A stretch of DNA of 64,000 bases from SIG205 sp045545595 (GTDB lineage Bacteria > Bacillota_I > Bacilli_A > RF39 > UBA660), in assembly GCA_045545595.1 (NCBI GenBank), contig JAZQBG010000010.1, positions 48,188 through 112,187 of the forward strand, written 5' to 3'. Position 1 is the first letter of the stretch, and each line of letters begins with the position of its first letter. Both the position numbers and the translations under genes were made by a program. Shown in pieces: positions 51,717 to 60,527 of the stretch. The notes beneath the pieces were generated by a model. The model made no database searches and was not told the DNA's origin. It saw only the letters and a list, made by a program, of their open reading frames with translations.

Positions 51717-52550
51717 ATGCCAATTAGAAAATTAAAACCTATGACTAATGGTACTAGAGAAATGAGTAGATTGGTTAATGATGAAATTACTACTTCTACA
51801 CCAGAAAAAAGTTTATTAGTATCATTAAGTAAAAAAGCTGGTCGTAATAATCAAGGTAGAATAACTGTTCGTCATCAAGGTGGCGGAGCTAAAAGAAAAT
51901 ATCGTATTATCGATTTCAAAAGAGATAAGAGAGATATCGAAGGTACAGTAGCTACTATCGAATACGATCCAAATAGAACAGCTAACATTGCTTTAATTAA
52001 TTATGTAGATGGAGAAAAAAGATATATTATCGCTCCTAAAGGTTTAAAAGTTGGAGATAAAGTAATGAGTGGTGAAAATGCTGATATCAAAACTGGTAAT
52101 GCACTTCCACTTATGAATATCCCAGTAGGTACAGTAGTTCATAATATTGAGTTAAAACCTGGTAAAGGTGCACAAATCGCACGTAGTGCTGGTAATAGCG
52201 CTCAAATATTAGGACGTGAAGGAAAATATGTAATGTTAAGATTAAACAGTGGTGAAACACGTTTAGTTTTAGGAACATGTATGGCAACAATTGGTGAAGT
52301 TGGTAATACAGACCATGAGTTAGTTAACTATGGTAAAGCAGGACGTAAACGTCATATGGGTATTAGACCAACAGTACGTGGTTCTGTTATGAACCCTAAC
52401 GACCATCCACATGGTGGTGGTGAAGGTAGAGCACCAATCGGTAGAAAAGGGCCTCTTACTCCTTGGGGTAAACCAGCTCTTGGATACAAAACTCGTAAAA
52501 ACAAAAAGGCTTCTGACAAATTAATTGTTAACCGCCGTAAGAAAAAATAA
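51717..52550 (+). CDS. rplB: 50S ribosomal protein L2
   Basis: L2 is a core protein needed for subunit joining and peptidyl transfer. 277 residues with GRNNQGRITVRHQGGGAKRK, VEDPNRTA-type YDPNRTANIALI, and the conserved C-terminal GSVMNPNDHPHGGGEGRAPIGR containing the essential His. Strong ribosome site AAGGAGG. Confidence 0.98.
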   Translation: MPIRKLKPMTNGTREMSRLVNDEITTSTPEKSLLVSLSKKAGRNNQGRITVRHQGGGAKRKYRIIDFKRDKRDIEGTVATIEYDPNRTANIALINYVDGEKRYIIAPKGLKVGDKVMSGENADIKTGNALPLMNIPVGTVVHNIELKPGKGAQIARSAGNSAQILGREGKYVMLRLNSGETRLVLGTCMATIGEVGNTDHELVNYGKAGRKRHMGIRPTVRGSVMNPNDHPHGGGEGRAPIGRKGPLTPWGKPALGYKTRKNKKASDKLIVNRRKKK

Positions 52551-52568
52551 GAAAGGATGAAATAATAA

Positions 52569-52841
52569 ATGGCAAGAAGTTTAAAAAAAGGACCTTATGT
52601 ATTTGAAAGATTACTTAAAAAGGTTCAAGATTTAAATGAATCAAATAAAAAACAAGTTATAAAAACATGGTCACGCCGTTCAACAATTTATCCTGAATTT
52701 ATTGGTCACACATTTGCGGTACACAACGGAAAAGAATTCATCCCAGTATATGTTACTGAAGATATGGTTGGTCATAAATTAGGTGAATTCTCTCCAACTC
52801 GTAAATTTGGTGGTCATGGCGATGACAAGAAAAAGAAATAA
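52569..52841 (+). CDS. rpsS: 30S ribosomal protein S19
   Basis: S19 forms part of the 30S head near the A-site finger. 90 residues: MARSLKKGPYVFERLLKK, TWSRRSTIYPEFIGHTFAVH and GHKLGEFSPTRKFGGH. Order rplB-rpsS-rplV is standard. Confidence 0.97.
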   Translation: MARSLKKGPYVFERLLKKVQDLNESNKKQVIKTWSRRSTIYPEFIGHTFAVHNGKEFIPVYVTEDMVGHKLGEFSPTRKFGGHGDDKKKK

Positions 52842-52860
52842 CCAAAAGGAGGGTGCTTAA

Positions 52861-53199
52861 ATGGAAGCAAGAGCAACTGCAAATACAGTTTTGACTGCTC
52901 CTATTAAATCACGTTTAGTAATAGACTTAATTCGTGGTAAAAAAGTTAGTGAAGCAGACAATATTTTAAATAATTTAAATAAAAAATCTGCTAGATTAAT
53001 CAGAAAAGTATTAATCTCAGCAGTAGCGAATGCAGAAAATAATCTAGGTCTTGAAAAAGATAAATTATATGTTAAAGAAGCATATATCAATGAAGGTCCA
53101 GTACTTAAAAGAATCCGTTTCGGTTCTCGTAGTCACATAGATCGTCACGATAAAAGAACTAGTCATATAACTGTAGTCGTTGGTTATAAAACTAAATAA
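52861..53199 (+). CDS. rplV: 50S ribosomal protein L22
   Basis: L22 lines the exit tunnel; its hairpin loop is a macrolide-resistance site. 112 residues with SRLVIDLIRGKKVSEAD, RKVLISAVANAENN and the loop RIRFGSRSHIDRHDKRTSHI. AAAGGAGGG precedes ATG. Confidence 0.97.
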   Translation: MEARATANTVLTAPIKSRLVIDLIRGKKVSEADNILNNLNKKSARLIRKVLISAVANAENNLGLEKDKLYVKEAYINEGPVLKRIRFGSRSHIDRHDKRTSHITVVVGYKTK

Positions 53200-53211
53200 G
53201 GAGGTATACTG

Positions 53212-53889
53212 ATGGGACAAAAGGTTAGTCCAATAGGACTTAGAATCGGTATCAATAAAGATTGGGAATCTAAATGGTATGCTGATAACAAAGATTTCGC
53301 TAAATATTTAAATAACGATGTTAAAATCCGTAAATTTTTAGAAAAGAAATTAAAAGATGCAGGTATTTCTACCATTTTAATTGAAAGAAATCCAAAAAAT
53401 ACAGAAGTTACCATTCATACTTCTAAACCAGGTGTAATTATCGGACGTGGTGGAGAAGAAATTGAAAAACTTAAAAAAGAAATTTCAAAATTAGTAAACG
53501 AAGATATAACTATTTCAATTATGGAAATTAAAAATCCAGATTTAGTAGCTAAATTAGTTGCTGATAACATTGCTCACCAAATCGAAAACAGAGTATCATT
53601 CAGAATTGCACAAAAAAGAGCAATTCGTAATGTTATGAAAGCTGGAGCTAAAGGTGTTAAAACTGCAGTTTCAGGACGTTTAGGTGGAGCAGACATGGCT
53701 CGTACTGAAGGATATAGTGAAGGTAATACTCCACTTCATACTTTAAGAGCTGATGTTGATTATGCAACAGCTGAAGCCGATACTACTTATGGAAAAATCG
53801 GTGTTAAAGTTTGGATTTACAGAGGTGAAATACTTCCTACTAAAGATAACAAGGGAGGTAATGCAAATGTTAATGCCAAAAAGAACTAA
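53212..53889 (+). CDS. rpsC: 30S ribosomal protein S3
   Basis: S3 guards the mRNA entry channel. 225 residues with MGQKVSPIGLRIGINKDWES, the KH domain (VIIGRGGEEIEKLKKEISK) and the C-terminal GVKTAVSGRLGGADMARTE. It overlaps the start of rplP by 23 bases. Confidence 0.97.
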   Translation: MGQKVSPIGLRIGINKDWESKWYADNKDFAKYLNNDVKIRKFLEKKLKDAGISTILIERNPKNTEVTIHTSKPGVIIGRGGEEIEKLKKEISKLVNEDITISIMEIKNPDLVAKLVADNIAHQIENRVSFRIAQKRAIRNVMKAGAKGVKTAVSGRLGGADMARTEGYSEGNTPLHTLRADVDYATAEADTTYGKIGVKVWIYRGEILPTKDNKGGNANVNAKKN

Positions 53890-54298
53890 ATATAGAAAAC
53901 CACATAGAATTTCTTACGAAGGTAAAGCTAAAGGAAATACTAAAGTTAACTTCGGAGAATTCGGTTTAATGGCTAAAGAAGGAGCTTGGATTACAGGAAG
54001 ACAAATCGAAGCTGCTCGTATCGCTATGACACGTTATATGAAACGTGGAGGTAAAGTATGGATTAATATTTTCCCTCATTTAGCAAAAACTAAACAACCA
54101 CTTGAAACTCGTATGGGTAAAGGTAAAGGTAATCCAGAAGAATGGGTTGCAGTTGTTAAAGAAGGAAAAATTATGTTTGAAGTTGGTGGGGTTTCTGAAG
54201 AAATCGCTCGTGAAGCTTTAAGACTTGCTAGTCATAAATTACCAATCAAATGTAAATTTGTAAAAAAAGAAGATGGTGGTGATACTAATGAAGGTTAA
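53867..54298 (+). CDS. rplP: 50S ribosomal protein L16
   Basis: L16 organises the A-site tRNA region of the 50S. 143 residues from ATG 53867, which follows GGGAGG (53853-53858): MLMPKRTKYRKPHR, ITGRQIEAARIAMTRYMKRGG, RMGKGKGNPE. A longer frame reaching back to 53753 only overlaps rpsC and is not used. Overlap with rpsC suggests coupling. Confidence 0.96.
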   Translation: MLMPKRTKYRKPHRISYEGKAKGNTKVNFGEFGLMAKEGAWITGRQIEAARIAMTRYMKRGGKVWINIFPHLAKTKQPLETRMGKGKGNPEEWVAVVKEGKIMFEVGGVSEEIAREALRLASHKLPIKCKFVKKEDGGDTNEG

Positions 54299-54494
54299 TG
54301 AAATAAGAAACTTGACCACTGAAGAAATTAATAAAAAAATTGATGAAACAAAAGAAGAATTATTCAATTTACGTTTCCAACAAGCTACAGGAAACTTGGA
54401 AAAACCTTCAAGAATTAGAGAATTAAGAAGAACAGTTGCACGTTTAAAAACTGTATTAGTTGAACGTGAACTTAAAGAAAGTGAGGAGGCTTAA
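54288..54494 (+). CDS. rpmC: 50S ribosomal protein L29
   Basis: L29 is next to L23 at the tunnel exit. 68 residues from ATG 54288: MKVNEIRNLTTEEINKKIDE, LFNLRFQQATGNLEKPSRIR. GGTGGTGAT in the end of rplP is the ribosome site; the genes overlap by 11 bases. Confidence 0.95.
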   Translation: MKVNEIRNLTTEEINKKIDETKEELFNLRFQQATGNLEKPSRIRELRRTVARLKTVLVERELKESEEA

Positions 54495-54499
54495 TCCTT

Positions 54500-54757
54500 A
54501 TGAATAATGTAAAACGTGAATTAGTTGGAAAAGTAGTTAGTGATAAAGCTGATAAAACTATCACAGTATTAGTTGAAACATATAAAAAAGATCCATTATA
54601 TGGAAAAAGAGTAAAATATTCTAAAAAATATGCTGCTCATGATGAACAAAACGTTGCTAAAACTGGTGACAAAGTTCGTATAGCATTTACTAAACCATTA
54701 TCTAAAACAAAAAGATATGAATTAGTAGAAGTTATTGAAAAAGCAGTTATCTTATAA
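54500..54757 (+). CDS. rpsQ: 30S ribosomal protein S17
   Basis: S17 is an early-binding OB-fold protein on the 30S body. 85 residues: VKRELVGKVVSDKADKTITV, YGKRVKYSKKYAAHDE. Standard order rpmC-rpsQ-rplN. Confidence 0.96.
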   Translation: MNNVKRELVGKVVSDKADKTITVLVETYKKDPLYGKRVKYSKKYAAHDEQNVAKTGDKVRIAFTKPLSKTKRYELVEVIEKAVIL

Positions 54758-54783
54758 CTCTTTAGTGGAAGGAGGATTATCAA

Positions 54784-55152
54784 ATGGTTCAACAACAAAG
54801 TAGATTAAAAGTTGCTGATAACTCTGGTGCTCGTGAACTTATGGTTATTCGTGTACTAGGTGGAAGTAAAGTTAAAACTGGAAACATCGGTGATATCGTT
54901 GTTGGTACAGTTAAAAAAGCAATTCCAAACGGAACAATTGGAAAAGGAAAAGTAGTTAAAGCAGTTATCGTACGTAGTAAACAAGGTGCGAGAAGAGACG
55001 ACGGATCTTATATTAAATTTGATGACAATGCATGCGTAATTATTAAAGATGATAAATCTCCAATAGGTACTCGTGTATTAGGTCCAGTAGCTCGTGAGCT
55101 TAGAGATAAAGATTTCATGAAAATCGTATCTTTAGCAAAAGAAGTTATATAA
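54784..55152 (+). CDS. rplN: 50S ribosomal protein L14
   Basis: L14 forms intersubunit bridges. 122 residues: MVQQQSRLKVADNSGARELM, VLGGSKVKTGNIGDIVVGTV, RSKQGARRDDGSYIKFDDNA. Strong AAGGAGGAT ribosome site. Confidence 0.98.
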   Translation: MVQQQSRLKVADNSGARELMVIRVLGGSKVKTGNIGDIVVGTVKKAIPNGTIGKGKVVKAVIVRSKQGARRDDGSYIKFDDNACVIIKDDKSPIGTRVLGPVARELRDKDFMKIVSLAKEVI

Positions 55153-55174
55153 CCCTTAAAAAGGAGGAAGAAAC

Positions 55175-55483
55175 ATGTATTTAAAAACTGGAGACAAGGT
55201 AATTGTTACCTGTGGAAAAGATAAAAATAAACAAGGAAAAATTACAGAAGTTTTAAGAAGCAAAGATAAAGTTGTTGTTGAAGGTGTTAATATTATTAAA
55301 AAACATATTAAACCTGCAAACGGTAACGATGGTGGAATCATTGAAGTTGAAGCACCAATCCATGTTTCTAATGTTATGTTAATTGATCCTAAAACAAATA
55401 AAAGAACAAGAATCGGTAAAGAATTAGATAAAAATGGTAAAAAAGTAAGAGTTACTAAAAAATCTAATTCTAAACTAGATTAA
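55175..55483 (+). CDS. rplX: 50S ribosomal protein L24
   Basis: L24 starts 50S assembly. 102 residues with the KOW motif (MYLKTGDKVIVTCGKDKNKQ then GKITEVL) and VVEGVNIIKKHIKPANGNDGG. AAAGGAGGAAG precedes ATG. Confidence 0.97.
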   Translation: MYLKTGDKVIVTCGKDKNKQGKITEVLRSKDKVVVEGVNIIKKHIKPANGNDGGIIEVEAPIHVSNVMLIDPKTNKRTRIGKELDKNGKKVRVTKKSNSKLD

Positions 55484-55500
55484 TTGGAAGGAGGGTATTT

Positions 55501-56040
55501 ATGAACCGCCTAAAAGAAAAATATTTAAATGAGATTGTTCCAAGCTTACAAGAAAAACACAACTATAAATCTGTTATGGAAGTTCCAAAAATAGAAAAAA
55601 TAGTTATTAATATGGGTGTAGGAGACGCCACAACTAATAGTAAATTAATGGATGCAGCAGTTGCTGATTTAGCTACAATTACTGGACAAAAACCAGTTAT
55701 TACTAAAGCTAAAAAGTCTATTGCTGGATTCAAATTAAGAGAAGGTCAACCAATCGGATGTAAAGTTACATTACGTGGGGAAAATATGTACAACTTCTTA
55801 GAAAAATTAATTCGTATCGCACTTCCTCGTGTTAAAGACTTTAGAGGAGTTTCTAAAAAAAGTTTTGATGGTAGAGGAAACTATACATTAGGAATTAAAG
55901 AACAACTTATTTTCTCTGAAATAGAATTTGATAATGTAGTTAAAGTTCGTGGTATGGATATAGTAATCGTTACAACAGCTAAGACTAATGAAGAAGCATT
56001 TGACTTATTAAACGGAATCGGAATTCCTTTTAAGAAGTAG
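55501..56040 (+). CDS. rplE: 50S ribosomal protein L5
   Basis: L5 binds 5S rRNA in the central protuberance. 179 residues: KIEKIVINMGVGDATTNSKL, ITGQKPVITKAKKSIAGFKL, RIALPRVKDFRGVSKKSFDG. Standard position. Confidence 0.98.
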   Translation: MNRLKEKYLNEIVPSLQEKHNYKSVMEVPKIEKIVINMGVGDATTNSKLMDAAVADLATITGQKPVITKAKKSIAGFKLREGQPIGCKVTLRGENMYNFLEKLIRIALPRVKDFRGVSKKSFDGRGNYTLGIKEQLIFSEIEFDNVVKVRGMDIVIVTTAKTNEEAFDLLNGIGIPFKK

Positions 56041-56062
56041 TCTCGTAAAGGAGGAATAAAAT

Positions 56063-56248
56063 ATGGCAAAAAAAAGTATGATTGTGAAAGCAAACAGAAA
56101 ACAAAAATATAAAGTTCGTGAATATACTAGATGCGAAAGATGTGGAAGACCACATGCAGTTATGAGCAAATTTAAAATATGTCGTATTTGCTTTAGAGAA
56201 TTAGCATCAAAGGGACAAATCCCAGGTGTTAAGAAGTCTAGTTGGTAA
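56063..56248 (+). CDS. rpsN: 30S ribosomal protein S14, zinc-binding (type Z)
   Basis: 61-residue short S14 with CERCGRPH and CRICFRELA, the CxxC pairs of the zinc-binding form. S14 is part of the 30S head. Strong AAGGAGGAAT ribosome site. This C+ paralog is the one normally kept in the spc operon. Confidence 0.96.
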   Translation: MAKKSMIVKANRKQKYKVREYTRCERCGRPHAVMSKFKICRICFRELASKGQIPGVKKSSW

Positions 56249-56268
56249 AAAGGGAAGGGAGGATTATT

Positions 56269-56670
56269 ATGGTATTAACTGACCCAATCGCAGACATGCT
56301 TACAAGAATTCGTAATGCTAATGTTATGCGTTATACAAAAGTAGAAGTTCCAGCTTCTAAAGTTAAAGAAGAAATCGCTAAAATCCTTACAGAAGAAGGG
56401 TTTATTAGTGGATATGAAATTGAAAAACATGAAAAACAAGATGATATGATAGTATTATCTTTAAAATACGGACAAAAGAAAGAAAGAGTTATTACTGGAC
56501 TTAAGCGTATTTCAAAACCAGGTCTACGTGTTTATGCTAAAGTTGATGAAATTCCTAGTGTTTTAAATGGATTAGGAATCGCTATAATTTCTACATCAAA
56601 AGGAATTATGACTGATAAACAAGCTCGTAAAGAACAAGTTGGTGGAGAAGTACTAGCTTATATTTGGTAA
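56269..56670 (+). CDS. rpsH: 30S ribosomal protein S8
   Basis: S8 is a primary 16S binder. 133 residues from ATG 56269, after GGGAGGATT: MVLTDPIADMLTRIRNANVM, GLRVYAKVDEIPSVLNGLG, GIAIISTSKGIMTDKQARK. An in-frame GTG-type upstream extension (56242) overlaps rpsN and the ribosome site, so it is rejected. Confidence 0.97.
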   Translation: MVLTDPIADMLTRIRNANVMRYTKVEVPASKVKEEIAKILTEEGFISGYEIEKHEKQDDMIVLSLKYGQKKERVITGLKRISKPGLRVYAKVDEIPSVLNGLGIAIISTSKGIMTDKQARKEQVGGEVLAYIW

Positions 56671-56687
56671 TTTAAGGAGGTGTCTTG

Positions 56688-57227
56688 ATGAGTCGTATAG
56701 GAAACAGAATTCTTAGTATTCCTGAAGGTGTAACAGTTAGTGTTAATGAAACAATCGTTACTGTTAAAGGACCTAAAGGAGAATTAAGTACTGATGTAAC
56801 AGACTATGTTACTGTAAATGTTGAAGGTAATCAAGTTACATTAACTCGTAAAAATGATGAAAAAAGAGCAAAACAAATGCATGGTACTGCAAACGCTAAC
56901 ATTGCTAACTTAATTAAAGGAGTTACTGAAGGATACTCTAAAAGTTTAGAAATCGTTGGTGTAGGTTACCGTTTCCAACCTAAAGGTGATAAATTAGTTA
57001 TCAATGCTGGATACTCAAATCCTGTTGAACTTAGTGTTCCTGCTGGATTAAAAGTTGAAGGTGTTAGTAACACTGAAATCACTGTTTCTGGAATCGATAA
57101 ACAAGCAGTTGGTGAATTTGCTGCTATTATTCGTAAAGTAAGACAACCAGAACCATACAAAGGTAAAGGTATCAAATACAAAGATGAACATATTCGTCGT
57201 AAAGAAGGAAAGAAAGCTTCAAAATAA
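56688..57227 (+). CDS. rplF: 50S ribosomal protein L6
   Basis: L6 supports the GTPase centre. 179 residues: MSRIGNRILSIPEGVTVSV, GVTEGYSKSLEIVGVGYRF, IRKVRQPEPYKGKGIKY. ATG 56688 after AAGGAGGTG; a TTG one codon before is not needed. Confidence 0.97.
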   Translation: MSRIGNRILSIPEGVTVSVNETIVTVKGPKGELSTDVTDYVTVNVEGNQVTLTRKNDEKRAKQMHGTANANIANLIKGVTEGYSKSLEIVGVGYRFQPKGDKLVINAGYSNPVELSVPAGLKVEGVSNTEITVSGIDKQAVGEFAAIIRKVRQPEPYKGKGIKYKDEHIRRKEGKKASK

Positions 57228-57247
57228 AGTAAAGGAGAGATAAGATT

Positions 57248-57610
57248 ATGGTAAATAAGGTATCTCGTAATGAAGTACGTAAAATTAGACATGCTAGAGT
57301 TAGAAAAACAATTTCTGGTACTCCTGAAGTTCCAAGATTAAATGTTTATAGATCAAACACTAACATTTCAGTACAAATTATTGATGATGTTAATGGTGTT
57401 ACTTTAGCTAGTGCTTCATCATTAGACAAATCATTAAATATTAAAAATGGTTCCAATATAGAAGCAGCTAAATTAGTTGGAAAAAGTATAGCTGAAAAAG
57501 CTAAAAAAGCAAAAATTACAAAAGTTGTTTTCGATAGAGGTGGATACCTATATCATGGACGTGTTAAAGCTTTAGCAGAAGCTGCACGTGAAAATGGATT
57601 AGAATTTTAG
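57248..57610 (+). CDS. rplR: 50S ribosomal protein L18
   Basis: L18 joins 5S rRNA to the 50S. 120 residues: VRKIRHARVRKTISGTPEVP, RLNVYRSNTNISVQIIDD, KVVFDRGGYLYHGRVKALAE. Confidence 0.97.
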   Translation: MVNKVSRNEVRKIRHARVRKTISGTPEVPRLNVYRSNTNISVQIIDDVNGVTLASASSLDKSLNIKNGSNIEAAKLVGKSIAEKAKKAKITKVVFDRGGYLYHGRVKALAEAARENGLEF

Positions 57611-57628
57611 AAGGAGGGTAATATCGGA

Positions 57629-58135
57629 ATGGAAAAGAAATATAACCCACAAAAGAAAATTTATGATGAAGAAGTAATTGCGATTAATCGTGTTACTAAA
57701 GTTACCTCAGGGGGACGTCATTTTAGATTTAGTGCAACAGTTGTTGTAGGAGATAGAAAAGGGAAAGTTGGATTAGGTACTGGTAAAGCAAACGAAGTTC
57801 CTGATGCAATTAAAAAAGCAGTTCAAGCTGCAACTAAAAATATCGTAAATATACCACTAGTTGATAACAGAACAATTTCTCATGATGCAATCGGTGTTAA
57901 AGGTGCTGCTAGAGTTTTAATTAAGCCAGCTCCTAAAGGTACTGGTGTTATCGCTGGAGGACCTGTTCGTTCAGTTCTAGAACTTGCAGGAGTTCGTGAT
58001 ATCGTTTCTAAATCACTTGGATCAAATACTAAAATTAATATGGCTCGTGCTACTTTATCAGCACTTGAAAATCAAAAATCAGTTGAACATGTTGCTAAAT
58101 TAAGAGGAAAAACTGTAGAGGAGATTTTAGGGTAA
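57629..58135 (+). CDS. rpsE: 30S ribosomal protein S5
   Basis: S5 affects decoding accuracy and the mRNA entry site. 168 residues: EVIAINRVTKVTSGGRHFRF, VGDRKGKVGLGTGKANEVP, APKGTGVIAGGPVRSVLELA. Its stop overlaps the rplO start (TAATG). rpmD (L30), which normally lies between rpsE and rplO, is not there. Confidence 0.97.
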   Translation: MEKKYNPQKKIYDEEVIAINRVTKVTSGGRHFRFSATVVVGDRKGKVGLGTGKANEVPDAIKKAVQAATKNIVNIPLVDNRTISHDAIGVKGAARVLIKPAPKGTGVIAGGPVRSVLELAGVRDIVSKSLGSNTKINMARATLSALENQKSVEHVAKLRGKTVEEILG

Positions 58136-58578
58136 TGAAATTACATGAATTACATCCTGCTGAAGGGTCAATAAAAAACCGTAAAAGAATCGGTAGAGGA
58201 CCAGGAAGCGGTACAGGAAAAACTTCAGGTAAAGGTCATAAAGGACAAAACGCTCGTAGTGGTGGTGGAGTTAGACCAGGATTTGAAGGTGGACAAATTC
58301 CACTATTCAGACGTTTACCAAAAAGAGGATTTAGTAATCATATGTTCAAAACTGAATATGCAGTTATTAATTTAAGTGATTTAAATAGATTCAATGATGG
58401 AGATGTAGTTACTCCAGAATTATTAAGAGAAATGGGTATTATTAAAAAACAATTAAGTGGTGTTAAAGTATTAGGTAATGGTACTTTAGAAAAGAAAGTT
58501 ACAGTTAAAGCTCATAAATTTAGCGCAAGTGCTAAAGAAAAAATAGAAACTTCAGGTGGAAAAGTAGAGGTGATCTAA
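58135..58578 (+). CDS. rplO: 50S ribosomal protein L15
   Basis: L15 is a late assembly protein. 147 residues: MKLHELHPAEGSIKNRKRIG, RGPGSGTGKTSGKGHKGQNA, RSGGGVRPGFEGGQIPLFRR. Starts by one-base overlap with rpsE and ends one base before secY. Confidence 0.97.
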   Translation: MKLHELHPAEGSIKNRKRIGRGPGSGTGKTSGKGHKGQNARSGGGVRPGFEGGQIPLFRRLPKRGFSNHMFKTEYAVINLSDLNRFNDGDVVTPELLREMGIIKKQLSGVKVLGNGTLEKKVTVKAHKFSASAKEKIETSGGKVEVI

Positions 58579-58579
58579 T

Positions 58580-59863
58580 ATGTTTGCTACAATTAAGCAA
58601 ATATTTAAACCTACAAATAAAGATTTGAGGAATAGATTACTATTTACTTTAGCGATGTTATTCGTTTTTAAAATAGGAACAGTAATTCGTATTCCTGGAA
58701 CTGAAAATGTTACAGATAATTTAGGTTTTCTAGAATTAATTAATGCAATGGGTGGTGGAGCATTAAAACAGTTTTCTGTTTTCGCATTAGGTGTTATGCC
58801 TTACATCACTGCATCAATTATAATTGAACTATTATCAATGGACATAGTTCCTTACTTATCTGAACTTAACAAACAAGGTCATATTGGAAGACAAAAGAAA
58901 AATCAAATTACTAGATATATTGGTATAGTTTTTGCTTTCGTACAAGGGATTGCTTACTCATTCGCATTCTTAGGTACTGGTGTAGGTGTTATGGAGTATT
59001 TAAGAGTTGCTACAATAATGACTGCAGGTACTGCATTCTTATTATGGATAGGTGATCAAATAACTCAAAAAGGAATCGGTAATGGTATCTCTTTAATAAT
59101 CATGGCAGGTATCTTAGCTACTATTCCAACAATGTTTATAGATGCATTTAATGAGTTAGTTAAATTTACTTCTACACAAGCTATATTTATTGGTTTAATA
59201 TCATTTATAGTATTTGTAATAATCTACTTATTAATAGTAGTTGGAGTAATATTTGTACAAGAAGCAGAAAGACGTTTACCAATTCAATATGCAAATAGAA
59301 CAACTAGTTCTTATGGTGGACAACAAAGTTTTATGCCATTAAGAATCAATTCTGCTGGTGTTATTCCAGTAATATTTGCATCAAGCGTAATTGCTATACC
59401 AGCAACTATCGCACAATTTGTTAATAATGAGGGATTCACATTATTTGTAAATAAATATTTAAATTATAATACTGTACCTGGGTTTACATTGTATATTGTA
59501 TTAATTTTATTCTTTGCATATTTCTATGTGTTCTTACAAATCAATCCTGAACAATTATCAGAAAATTTACAAAAGAATGGTGGATATATACCGGGAATTA
59601 AACCAGGTAAAGATACTTGTAAATATATCAAACAAGTATTATCTAGACTTACAATAGTTGGAGCAGTATTCCTAGCTGTTATAGCAGGACTTCCAATATT
59701 ATTTACAAACTTATCAAAACTTCCATCAAGTATAACTATTGGTGGAACAGGACTATTAATTGTTGTAGGTGTTGCCCTTGAAACATATAAACAATTAGAA
59801 AGTTCATTAGTATCTAGAAGTTATAAAAAAACAAATTACCAAAGAAGGAGTAGAAAAGCATAG
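58580..59863 (+). CDS. secY: Protein translocase channel subunit SecY
   Basis: SecY is the protein-conducting channel. The 427-residue protein has ten predicted membrane helices, starting after RNRLLFTLAMLFVFKIGTVI, with the plug region, LGVMPYITASIIIELLSMDI in helix 2, RRLPIQYANR in the large cytoplasmic loop (SecA contact), and NGGYIPGIKPG in the C5 loop. It overlaps adk by one base. Confidence 0.98.
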   Translation: MFATIKQIFKPTNKDLRNRLLFTLAMLFVFKIGTVIRIPGTENVTDNLGFLELINAMGGGALKQFSVFALGVMPYITASIIIELLSMDIVPYLSELNKQGHIGRQKKNQITRYIGIVFAFVQGIAYSFAFLGTGVGVMEYLRVATIMTAGTAFLLWIGDQITQKGIGNGISLIIMAGILATIPTMFIDAFNELVKFTSTQAIFIGLISFIVFVIIYLLIVVGVIFVQEAERRLPIQYANRTTSSYGGQQSFMPLRINSAGVIPVIFASSVIAIPATIAQFVNNEGFTLFVNKYLNYNTVPGFTLYIVLILFFAYFYVFLQINPEQLSENLQKNGGYIPGIKPGKDTCKYIKQVLSRLTIVGAVFLAVIAGLPILFTNLSKLPSSITIGGTGLLIVVGVALETYKQLESSLVSRSYKKTNYQRRSRKA

Positions 59864-60516
59864 TGAGAAATATTGTGTTTATCGCACCCCCTGCTGCAGG
59901 TAAGGGTACACAAGCAGCAATCTTAAAAGATAAATTTAATATAGCTCACATTTCTACCGGTGATTTGTTAAGAGAAGAAGTTAAAAAGGGTACAGAATTA
60001 GGTAATATGTTATCAGAACAAATGAAGTCTGGTAAATTAATTAGTGATGAAATAGTAACTGACTTATTAAAGAAAAGGTTACTAGAAAATGATACTAACA
60101 ATGGATATATCTTAGATGGTTATCCAAGAAATATATCTCAAGCAGAAACTTTAGAAAAAATATTAGCTGAAATTGATAAACCAATTAGTCATGTTATATA
60201 TTTAGATATTGATTCTGAAACAGCAATGAAAAGAGCTTGTGGAAGACTTCAATGTAGTAACTGTGGTAAGATATACAATAAATATGTAGATGAATCTAAA
60301 CCTAAGACTGAAAATGTATGTGATGACTGTAATATTACACTTACACATAGATCTGATGACAATGAAGATTCATTTAAAGAAAGATTCAAGACTTTTATGG
60401 AATCTACTAAACCATTAATAGATTTCTATAAATCAAAAGGTTTACTTTATACTGTTGATAGCAGTATTGGTAAAGAGTACACCAGTGAACAAATTATTAA
60501 AGTTTTAGAAAAATAG
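59863..60516 (+). CDS. adk: Adenylate kinase
   Basis: Adk balances AMP, ADP and ATP. 217 residues from GTG 59863 overlapping the secY stop. The P-loop reads FIAPPAAGKGTQ in place of the usual GPPGAGKGTQ, so two glycines are alanines; the GKGT core is intact. HISTGDLLREE, LDGYPRN and the LID with two CxxC pairs (CSNC and CDDC, zinc type typical of Gram-positives) are present. Confidence 0.96.
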   Translation: MRNIVFIAPPAAGKGTQAAILKDKFNIAHISTGDLLREEVKKGTELGNMLSEQMKSGKLISDEIVTDLLKKRLLENDTNNGYILDGYPRNISQAETLEKILAEIDKPISHVIYLDIDSETAMKRACGRLQCSNCGKIYNKYVDESKPKTENVCDDCNITLTHRSDDNEDSFKERFKTFMESTKPLIDFYKSKGLLYTVDSSIGKEYTSEQIIKVLEK

Positions 60517-60527
60517 AGGTGAGTTAA

